Below are positions 33,801 through 45,800 of a stretch of 64,000 nt of DNA, piece after piece. A program made the translations under genes and the position numbers. The notes below the pieces were generated by a model. The model had not been told where the DNA came from. It did not search any database and saw nothing but the letters and a program-made list of their open reading frames with translations. This stretch comes from Bimastos eiseni (taxonomy: Eukaryota; Annelida; Clitellata; Crassiclitellata; Lumbricidae): assembly GCA_959347315.1 (NCBI GenBank), contig OY365813.1, positions 32,554,635 to 32,618,634 on the forward strand, in the 5' to 3' direction. The first letter of the stretch is position 1; the number at the start of each line of letters is the position of its first letter.

Positions 33801-36800
33801 GAAGGTGAAGTACATCTTCTCGGATAAGACTGGTACCCTCACTCGTAACATCATGGAATTTCGCAAATGCTCCATTGCGGGACTCTGCTATGGGTACGTC
33901 ATCCTCTTCAGAATTCTCATTCTTTTATGGAGGAAAAACATCTTATGCATGTTTGGATGTCTTTTTGAATGTCTGTTTGGATATATGTATGTTTTCACAA
34001 ATTTGTATTGCACCACTCGAAAGGTTGACTAATCTTTCCATTCGGTAAGTGGCTTTCACTGCCATACAGTTAAATTTTACTCTGAACTCTTATGACTTGT
34101 CATCATTCGTTCATACTATTTTTGCAATCATCCTGCACTTTGTCAGTTTAAAATTAAATTGAAGATCATTATTACAATTATTATTATTACTACTATTACT
34201 ATTAGTATTATTTTTATTATTATTATTATAACATGTAATCGTATTGCAGTCTGTCAGTGTGAATTTGATAAATCGAGACTACATTATTATTAGAGTAACA
34301 TTCAATGCAGAGATTTAGAAGTTGATTGGAAATGTCTGATTTCAGGGATGACATGGAATCCACTGAGAAATTTTGTGATCCAATACTGGTAGAAAACTTG
34401 AAGAATCACGTGAGTATAGCAATCTAGATCGTTTCATAAGAATTATTTCAATGAAGTGATCTAAATTGTATTAAAAGTATAATGCAAGTTAAGAGATCTG
34501 AATCATGTTAATTTCTTCTCTTCTATTCGCTGAACCGAGGACATTAGCTCATAAATGCATCATAGGCTGTCAATGTTGCTGATGTAGAGACTTCAATTTA
34601 TCCCCAATTTTAAGCCAGCCCTGGGAATCTGAATCCAGGAAGGCAAGCAGAGGAGGCAGCTTGATGGTAATTAATATTATATATTGTTATTGTTCTTCTG
34701 TCTGTTGTTCATAGTCGACTTCTCCCATCATTCATGACTTTCTGACGCTGTTGGCCATCTGCCACACGGTCGTTCCAGAAAGAGATCCAGACACAACGAT
34801 GGAAATTCAGTACCAAGCATCCAGTCCAGGTACGACAATCTCAGAAAGCGGTTTTCACTCTATGCAATTCTGGATAAGGGTGAGTTCGAATTGGGGGAAA
34901 ATTAGCAGATGAGAAAGGAGGATGAGTGATGTGTGCACTGCCAAAACTTGATTGAAGCAAGAAAACAAAATTGCTCAGGCCCTGACCTTAAGGGCCATAG
35001 AGCTACCGGGATGCAGAGCTGAGGAACCGGATTCAATACCTGTTTCCCCGTATGCTTGACAAGTCCTTTTTTTTGCTAGGCGGTGGTGTAATAGACACCT
35101 TGCATGGCTGCCAACAGTTAAATTCTACTTCTGTAATAACTCGTCATCAGTCGTTCATACTATGTTTGTAATCATACTGCAGTTTGTCAGTTTGCAATTG
35201 AGTGAAAATTATTATTATTTAGCAAGTGTAAGCAGCTTGGCTATTTTTCTCCATATTGATTCAAACTGAAGGTATTTTGTCAGCATATTGGTTAGAACTG
35301 CATGTGTGTGAGTCATGTGTTTGTCAGATCTGTTCTGTACCATTTTAGATGAACTTGCGTTGATCCAGGGAGCGAAGAGCCTCGGATATATCTTCGACAC
35401 TCGTCTGCCAGATCGTGTCTCTTTGAAAGTGGTTAGTCTTCGTTAGTTTGTATTATGTTTGATGCTATTGTTATAGATTCACCTTTTTTATGTTTATCAC
35501 TTTAATGTTTTCAAGCTATTATGTTCGATTCACTTTTATGTTCATAAGCTATTGTTTTAGATTCACTTATCTACACTTTTATTCAGTCATTAATAAATGT
35601 ATGGAGCACTCTTTCAAGATTACTTCTCAAAAGCACTCCCAACTCCAGCCCAGAGACAACAAGGTAAGCTATCAAATTGCCACAAAATAATGTGCCACTA
35701 CATGATTTATGGAAAGGCCATTCCAAACCCTAGAGCCTATCACAGAGAATGTTCGTTTTTGCATAACTGGAACCACAAGAACCACCTCTCTGCAGAGCAC
35801 AGGTTGTGACTTTACCTGGCCATGCATCATCACTTTACCCTATCGAAGCAACTTGATCTAGAGACTCTGAACATCCCAGCCGTCTGTCAGCTGTCGACGG
35901 GAATCCGTTGGTTGGTTCCACGCTTGTGCACGGGCCCACCACCGTGGGCTAACTGCATTTTTTGCTAATTGTTGTAACATATTCGTTAAGAATTATATTT
36001 AGCATCATACAGGTTAGCACAGAGAGCACCCCTGAGTAGACTTCTTTAAGAGACCTACTGTATAAAGTTTCATTATTTAATAACATTTATGTTGTTTGTG
36101 TATACAGATGGGAGTAAAGGAAGACTATGAGATACTGAACGTTCTAGAGTTCACGAGTACACGTAAGCGGATGTCGGTTATTGTGAGAATGCCAAATGGA
36201 ACAATCAGACTCATGATCAAAGGAGCGGTTCGTTCTCATGATCGTAATTTGTATGAATGATATTTCGTTTATTAATTCAGACTGATAAGGATGCGGTTGG
36301 ATCACAAGATATAATAGTAACAGATAATAAATAGTTTAACAAGAGTTGTATTTGACTGCCGCTCATTTTAACATTTTGGGGCTAATGTGACCTTTGAAAA
36401 TGTGCTGGCCTTGAGTTTCTATGAATAATTTCGTCTATTGACAGGATTCATTGGAGAATGCTGTTAATGATTTGTTGGGAAAATGCTTTTTTTGATTGGT
36501 TGAAAAGATGCTGTCTATGATTGGTTGAACGGATGCTGTCTATGATTGGTTGAAAGGATTGTGATTGCTTTTGTTGATATTTTGTTTGTTGATATTTTTA
36601 GACCATTCTCTTTAAGAAGATCTAGTGATTGGTTAAGCACATACATTTTTGCTGTTGGTAGGATTCTGTTATATATGAGAGATTAGTGCAAGGCCAGCAA
36701 CATTACAAGGACATCACACTCGCACATCTGGAAGCCTTTGCAACTCTCGGTAATATTCATTCTTTGATACATTTCATTACGAAGATTTATATAGCGCCCC

Positions 36801-39800
36801 TTCAAGTTTACTACTCAGGAGTACTCCGGAACCCAGCATGGTTGAAAAGAACAGTTTTAAGGTGAATATAAGAAGGGCCTAAGTGGGGGACAAGCGCAAC
36901 GCCAATTGGAGCCTGTTCTGAGAGGCCAGCCGTTTTCATTGACAATACTTATAGCCTACAGACTCTGCATTACAAGGCAAATGCTTTACCAGTCGGCCGT
37001 GACTGATCATTCAACCACATCATATTGTATCTTTTCAACATGGTGCTTCATCTGTTTATAATTTTTTAGCTGGACATTGCTGATTCAAATGTTTATGTGA
37101 TTGGCAAATGATTTGGATTAATTCTAATCAATTATCAAATTTCATGAGCTAATTATTATTTAAAGCTATTCGAAATTTGACTGATCGTTCCCATCTCTGA
37201 TTACCACAAAGGTGCAAGAAGTATACTTTATTGCAAGAGCTGCCAGAGTTGCTTGTCCAACAACGACATGATACATTTTTTCACTTGCTTTCCACAACTG
37301 CTCGAAAGTCATTAGGCTTGATCGTGTTTTTTTGTGCGGCCACTGGCACCTCTGATCATTTCTTTGCAGAGGCTCTATATAAATTTACGATCAGAACAAA
37401 GGGTGATATTTTTTTCCTCTAGGTCTTCGTACTTTGTGCATTGCGAGTGCCGACATATCGGAAGAGTTTTACCAGGACTGGAAAGGCGTCTACTATGCAG
37501 CCAGCACTTCCATCATCGACAGGGAAAATAAAATCGAGGAAGCCGCAGAACTTATTGAAAAGGCAAATAGGCCATTTTATTGACAGGTTTTTTTTCGTTT
37601 GTTGAATCAAAAATGACTAATGGTTTTAGATAAAAACAACTTTAGATGTTTTTTTTAAAAAAATACAGATTAAGGATATATAACAAAATTTAAACAGAAT
37701 TAAAATATCGTGCTAAATTAATAAAATGCATTTCTACTTATATTTTTATTAATTCTCATAAATGTTTGTTGTAGAATTTGATACTGCTTGGAGCAACAGC
37801 AATTGAGGACAAACTACAAGAGGTTGGATACAACTGCTGCTTCATTTACATTACCTTACTTATTTATTTACTATCATACTTTACAGAATATTAGTAACTT
37901 ATCCTGACTCTTGTTATACTCTCCTTATAACTATCCTTTTTAACCATGCTTTGGTCAGGAGGGCTCCTAATAGTATCCTTGAAGAGGGATTGTACAAATC
38001 TTATTGAATTGGTGAATAATTAAAGACTGTTCTTTTCTGTTGTGCTGGGGTATGGATTGCTCCTGAGTAGTAGCCTTGAAGGGGTGCTATATAAATATTT
38101 GTAATGAATTAATAGAATACCTATTTCTCGTTTGTGGTAGGGAGTTCCAGAAACGATCGCCAGTCTCTCGAAGGCAGACATTAAGATCTGGGTCCTCACT
38201 GGTGATAAACAGGAAACGGCCGTCAACATCGGATATTCATGTCAACTTCTGACACCGTCAATGCTTGTAATTACACTGAATGAGAACAGCCTTGATGTAA
38301 GAAAACTGTTATAAATGGTTAAGAAATTTGGTAATTTATGTAATATTTCTGGTCCTATTTCTGAGCCATAAGGATATCAGTTTTGATCTAGCATATGCAT
38401 TCTATGATGTGAGTAAGTGATTACTAGAAATTAATTTAACAATCTATGTAGCAGTTCTGGTCTTGTTGCTGTGTTCGGTGGTGATGAAGTTGGATTGATG
38501 ATAATAATGCTTGCTTCAATTTAAGTTGGATTGATAAAAGAAATTCTTAATAAATAGATTATATGCATTTGAAATTAATGGTTGCTATAGTGGAAGTTAG
38601 ATTATTGAAAAGAATTCTTGCTTAAGTGAAAGTTGGATTGATTAAATAATTCTTGCTGAAATGTAAGTTGGATTAGCAAGCTTTATAATTATCAATCCAA
38701 CTTCAACAGAATGCAGTGGGTGAATAATAATTTTATGGTCATAAACATTTTGTCCTCAACTCTTTGTTTTTAAAAATTTTTCGTCAACTATTTGTTGAAG
38801 AACAATCGGTCGTCAACTATTTGTCAGTGAACCATTTGTGGTCAACTATTTGTCAGTGAACTATTTGTCACATGACCGAAGCTCGTAGAAACATTTGTCA
38901 TGCTCTCCTCACATGCTATTACTTTATACTAACTGCACAAAACTGCTTGTGTGCAGTGTATGAGGGAGACATTGAAGAGACACATTGACGAGACATTTGG
39001 AGTTCACCTTCACCAAGAGAATGACGTCGGCCTCGTCATTGACGGACAGGTGAGACTTCTCATTGGGTATTCACTTTTGGTGAGACTTCTCATTGGGTAT
39101 TCACTTTGGTGAGACTTCTCATTGGGTATTCACTTTGGTGAGACTTCTCATTGGGTATTCACTTTGGTGAGACTTCTCATCAGGTACTCACTTTGGTGAG
39201 ACTTCTCATCAGGTACTCACTTTGGTGAGACTTCTCATCAGGTACTCACATAGGTGTTTCTAGCAGCAGCCGATTAAATCTCTCATCAGATATTAGCTTA
39301 GGTTCTTCTAATAACAGGTGAGACTTCTTATCACTGTCATTCCAAGTCTAATAAATCATAAAATGACAATTTGCAACCACACCCCTTTGCGTTTTTATTT
39401 TTTTACAATTCACTCTTGTAACTGTTCTCTGTTTCTAATTCACCTGAACATTCTGTTCTCTTCTCCAATTAACCCTTAGGTCTTTTCTTCTTTTCCAATT
39501 CACCCTTGTAGCTCTTCTTCATCTATAATCCCCCTTTGGGTCGTTTCTCTGTTCTATCTTTCCATTAACACTTGAAATCTCTTCATATTCAGTTTCTATT
39601 TTCAGTCTTTGAAATTTGCTCTGTCTTACGAATGTCGCCGTGACTTCCTTGACATCGCCGTGTCGTGTAAGGCCGTCATCTGTTGTCGTGTCTCGCCCCT
39701 GCAGAAGGCTGAGCTGGTGGATTTGGTCCGGACGCAGATCCACGCCATCACTCTGGCAGTAGGCGACGGAGCTAACGATGTGGGCATGATTCAGGTCAGT

Positions 39801-42800
39801 GGTAAAAGAAGGGTGATGCTTTTTCATTCATTATGAGAATTTATGCATAGCACCTCTTTGACGTGACTACTCAGAGGCGCTCTTAACCCCAGCGCAGCCA
39901 AGTAAAGTCGCCTTAAGATGAAAGAGGAATGCCCGAGGGGGTCCTAGGAATGGAGCCTAGCATCAAAGGGAGGTCATTCCAAATTGAGAGGCCTACCACG
40001 GCAAAGCCACGGCTCTGCCTGGTGGCTGTGTGTGCATGTTGAGCTTAGAGGAGACCTTGTTTAGCTGGAATAAGCTGGTGCCCTGTACTTAGCTATGTCG
40101 GCAAAATTAAACAATGCCGTTGGAGGTTTAGCATACCACAATTTCAAATAAGAGTAAAATTTAGATTGGGGCAACATCTATGTTTGAATGTTTAGAGTAA
40201 AACGTGTACCCGAGAATTGGACGAGTAATCATTCTCTTACATATATTCCTTGGAGTGGCTTCATGGGTATGTGAAGATTACGCTTATGATTGTAGCTACA
40301 AATTTGTATAGTGCCACCGCAAAGGAAGTTGCCAGAGAAACACTTGTCGTATTATTATTGTTAATATTATTATTATTGTTATTTTTATATGCTAGATGTT
40401 TGCAGTTTACATGACCTTTGTATATTATTCCCATCCCATTTATGGATCTACACAAGCCCTTGCTATATAAATATCCAGTTACATTATGTTAACTGATTGT
40501 TTTCTGATGGCCTGTGCTCTCTAGGCTGCTCATGTTGGTATCGGAATATCAGGTGTCGAAGGACTGCAAGCCGCCTGTGCTTCAGATTATTCGATAGCTC
40601 AGGTAATGGAATGAAGAAAGCTGTGTCTTGTCTTTCCCATCAGTTTCTGATGTCACATATACGCTGTAATGTAATGTTATCAATCAGTAAGTTTTTATTG
40701 ATCCCACCAACCAAAGAACATGTGAGTAAAATGCCTTTCATTGGTGATTAACATAATGATTGATGATTATTATTTGATTGATTACATTATTGCTGGATTG
40801 ATTTATGCACCAAATTGATTGGTTGTTTGACGAAGACATTTTCTGGTTTTGAATGTTTTATTGATTGATTCATTGATTGATTTAGTTATTGCTGGATTGA
40901 TTGATTGATGTATCAAATTGATTGGTTGATTGACAAAGATTTTCTGGTTGTGATTGATTTTACTGATTGATTCATTTTTGATTGGTTTTAGTTCCGATAC
41001 CTGAGTAAGTTGCTTCTAGTTCATGGTGCGTGGAGTTACCATCGCCTGACGAAACTCATCCTCTATTCCTTCTACAAGAACATCTGTCTCTACTTCATAG
41101 AGGTAGGTCAGCTTCATAATTTTGAATACTAACCCATCTGATCCCAACCTACTGGAGATTCTGATATAAATAATCATCACGTTAAAATTTATATTTAGCA
41201 ACTACATCATATTTTAAACTTTATAATTTGTTGAACATTGTATCATCACCCTTACTGCACAATTATGTGGGAGAGGGTGTATTGCTTAATTCTGATGATT
41301 GTGAGCACGTGCTCATGAGCTATGCAAGCTTTGAGTTACAATCAAGAAATCTTTTGCTCGTGGCTTCATTTCTTTGTTTCTAAAGATAAGCTCCCAAACA
41401 TCTGTTTGGTGTTATTTTGGGTTGAAATTAATTCATTTTGTGTGTTTTACACACATATGTTTGATATTGATTTCTATTTTCGTGTTGCAGTTTTGGTTTG
41501 CGACGTTGAGCTGTTTCTCCGGCCAAATTGTCTTTGAACGATGGACAATAGGTCTTTACAATGTCGTGAGTATCTTTCACGTTTTACCTGTAACTTAATT
41601 ACAATTATGAAATCCTGCAACTAAGCTACGGCAGGCATCGGCAGAGACTTTGTCCTAGGTTTTGGGAAATAGATAGACAGAAATGGGGCTTATGGAGACA
41701 GGTCGGAATATTTTTTGATTCCCAAGCATGAATGCAGCAAAAAAAGAATGAATAGTGGAAAACATTGTATAAATTTAGAATATTTATTTAATATTTATGA
41801 AATTTTTGGGGAATATAAGTTGCTCTGTACCCTCCACCTGAAATTTTGTTTGTCTCCTTTTGTCACCCCCTATTTCTCTGTCAATGACAGTATTCCTACA
41901 ATTTTACGTACAATTGAGTTGTCCTCTGTGAGTAAGGTTTCTGTAACCATGATGCATGATACGCTCATATTACAGGACAGAAGAAGTTTGAGCTACGATG
42001 ATTTGTAAAGGTGATTAATCAGAAAAAAATTACGCTTATAAGCTGATAAGAAGGGATTTGAAATTGGGAACGTCCTGCACCAACTACTACCTCCAAACCG
42101 AACCCATCCACCGCTCCCTCCGTCCCGTACTATGACCACATAATCCACAAGCCTGATGCACACATCTTTTTTTAATGTATTATCGATGATTGTTGTGTTT
42201 TGCTTCAGATCTTTACAGCGGCTCCTCCGCTGGCGATCGGTTTGTTTGACCGATACTGCAGTGCCAAGAGCATGGTCAGATTTCCAGGGCTCTACAAATC
42301 CTCACAGAACTCGGAATTCTTCAATGTCAGGGTAAGTTCGCCCTTGTCTCAGTCTGCCTCTGAGTAGATTTCTTGAAGAGGTGCTATATCTAATTGCATT
42401 GATCGATTGGTTGATCATGGCTTGTAGGAAAATTAGAGAAGGCTAGTTAGAACTAGAGGTATTTTCTTAAAGTTCGGAGATACGTCCTCCTTGTGCCTCG
42501 ACGGATATCTGGATATGCGTCATCTTCCACCTGTGAGGGACTCCTCGTCGACATTGTCAATGTGTTTGCGAATTGTTTTCGAAAGGCAACAAAATTTGGC
42601 CCAGAGACTCTGAAGATAAATGACATCTGTCAGCTCTTGACAGGAATTCGTTGGTTGATTCCACGTTTATGCATGGGCCCACCATTGGCGACTCTTTCAG
42701 TTTACTGTGCACTGTTTTGCTAACCATTGTAACATTTGTTTGAAATTACATTTGGCATCATAATCGGCAAGTGCTGAGAGCGCCTCTTAGTAGATTTCGT

Positions 42801-45800
42801 GAGGAGGCTGTATCATTATTATTATTGTCAAGTTTCATTGATTAATTTTTATGAATTCTTTTGGTCTGTTGTTAGGTTTTCTGGCTGTGGTGCTTAAATG
42901 CCGTCTATCATTCCATTCTACTCTTCTGGTTGCCTGTGATTGCTTTACTAAAGGGTTAGACCGTTCGAACACGACTTATTAGATTATTGTCACTATTTAT
43001 TATTTTATCTTTCATTTGCAGGTTTAATATGTGTTAATAATCTTTATCTTCTACAAATCTTAATATTTGTGTAAGGGCATTAGAAATTTAGTTGATGATG
43101 GTGATGGTGGTGGTGGCTGTGGCGGTGGGGGCGACAGCGATGATGATGATGTTAGTTATTATAATTATAATTATGTAATATTTCAATTTTAGTTCCTGTA
43201 TGATTTCTCCCTACTTTGTAGACGTGGCTTTCAAAGATGGTAAAGTTGGTGATTATTTGTTCCTTGGAAACATGGTCTACACGGTTGGTGGCTGGTTAAT
43301 TTTTACTTTCAACAGATGACTTGAGGACAGTTTAGGTTTTGAAAAACAGGCTATATGAATAGATACATGAAAGGAAAAACAGAGGAAAGAAGAAAACAAA
43401 CTGAAGGAGAGGTGGGGTGGGTGGCAGTTAATGGTGAATGGATGGATGGATGAATCAATGGATGGACGGGTTTGGGTGGGTGCATGGTTGGATGTAACCT
43501 TAGAGTAGATAAATATGCATTCCTACATTTATGCAGCACATTTTTCTACTCTCTCATGGATGGATGGGGGGTTTTTGAACCATTTTTTTTGGTGAGTGAG
43601 TGGTTGGATGGGTAGCACCCTTTCATGAAAGAGCAGGTGGTGGAGTTGGGGGTTGATTTATGTATGTGTGTATGTATGTTTTTTTATGAATGGTTGAGCT
43701 CAGTGATTGTCTGTCTGCACGAATATGAATGCCTGATTGCTTTTAATTATTTTTGGGTTGAATCGTTTTAGTTTGTCGTCATTACCGTCTGTGTAAAGGC
43801 CGGACTGGAGATGGGAGCCTGGACATGGGTAAGTCTTAGAACCAATTTAGCTCGATATGCCCTATGTGAATATTCAATTACATTACATTACAATTATTCA
43901 GTTCAATCAATTGAGCTTCATCTCAGATATTTGCACATTTGTTGACTTACCCAGAGTGGCGGCCATGGGTATGCAGTGTTGGCTACTTCATTTTCTTGGT
44001 TTCAGCATGTGAGGGCGTGTGGCCGCTGCTCTCCCTCACCTTCTCAAAATATGGCACATAGCAACTTCCCTTTGAAGCTACACCTCCTGCTTCCCCAAAT
44101 GCTCCCTGACATGTTCTCTTTTTGCCTTAAGCAGTTCCTTTTGGCCATGCTGAGGTCAGTTGCATGTTGAAGAGATGTCATATAAATCACTGAATGAACC
44201 TATTTGAGTTTTTATTTTGTTGCAGTTGAGTGTTTGTAGGGTGCCTCTTGTAGGAAGAAGAAGAAAAGAAGGTTTTTGAGTGGATGAGAGAGAGAGTGGC
44301 AGTCGATTCCATTCCTTAGGCGCAGAGGCATGGAGTGCACAATCCATAACTGTTCTACATGAGGGGCGTCAATCCCCCCTCTGAGTGATGGAGGCAAACC
44401 CCCGGTCCCAAGTGTCAGGAGGGCAAGAAATTCTCCCCCTAAGACTCAAATAATGTCTCCCCTACCTGAAATTGGAGGCATTTGCCTCCGGACCCCCTAT
44501 CTGGACACCCCTGTTCTGCATCATGGCTCAGCTAAAGGACTTGTACTTGATGATTGCAGGGAACTAGAAGGGATGTAAGAAGCTATTAGTGCGTGAATAT
44601 TGGTAGGTGTACTGTACTGGTGCTGAGGGTCAATTTCGATTTCATGATGACGTTGTTTGTGATGATAATATTTATTTTGATGTTGGTATTTTAGTTATCT
44701 CATTTGGCGATCTGGGGAAGCATTGCCAGTTGGTTCGTATTCTTGGCCGGCTACTCTCATGCTTGGCCAACATTCGACATTGCTCCTGTCATGGTTGGAA
44801 TGGTAAGTCAACAACAATTGTGTCGTCTGGCATTCAGTAGGACCAGTAGATTTCTATTTTGACTAAATGTTATTTCTTTTGGCCCATAGGAATTTCATTC
44901 CACTGGGACTTATTATAAGGAAGTAAGTATAAGTAAGTAAAATCTTTAATCAGACGTCTGCAAAGGCACGACATGTACAAATAAACAGGTACGACAAAAC
45001 ATCTATTTACATAATCTGTTGGAAGTATAAAATTAGTAAAATGCCAGGATAGCAAGCTAAGGGCCGAGCAGGAGGAAACGTCAATGGGGGTTAAGGAGCT
45101 AATACAATAATCTTATAATAAAGCCACACCTGATGAAATTATTAGCCCTTATCATTGTAGAATTATGTCCCTTATCATTGTGTGGAGTGTCTGGCCACAT
45201 CTTCAGGGCTTGAAGGGAGTTGCCCTAGAAGCTGCCAGTTTATTAATAACATTATTCTTTACTTATTATTATCATTATGAGCTTGGCGAGCGCCTGTGCG
45301 TAAAGTTCAGATCGACAAAATGTTATAAATTATACAGTTTAGATTGGAAGAATACAATATGTGCAAGGTCTGTAGAATGCAGTGTTTGCAGTTTAGTTTT
45401 ATGTTGATGTCTAATCTGTTGATACATTCATTTATTGAATAATTTATTGATTCATTTATTGAATCATTTATTTATTCGTTACAATTATTTATATAGCGCC
45501 ATTCAGGTCACTACTCAGGAGTGTTCCCGACTCAAGCTGAAAATGCTCGAGTATAAAAGAGTCAGAGTGGACTCTGGGGGACAAGAGCAGTGTCAATTAG
45601 AGCCTGTTTCAGAGCGAGGGACCAACCACTGAGAGGGTTATGTATGTTGATTGTGTACTGCATTGTGGTTTTTTGTTCACCAGGATCGGTATGTGTATGG
45701 CTGTGGCATCTTCTGGATGTGTCTCATCCTTATTCCAACGGCTTCTCTGCTCCGGGACATCGCTTGGAAAGTGTACGTTTCAACCGTATAACGACTTAGC

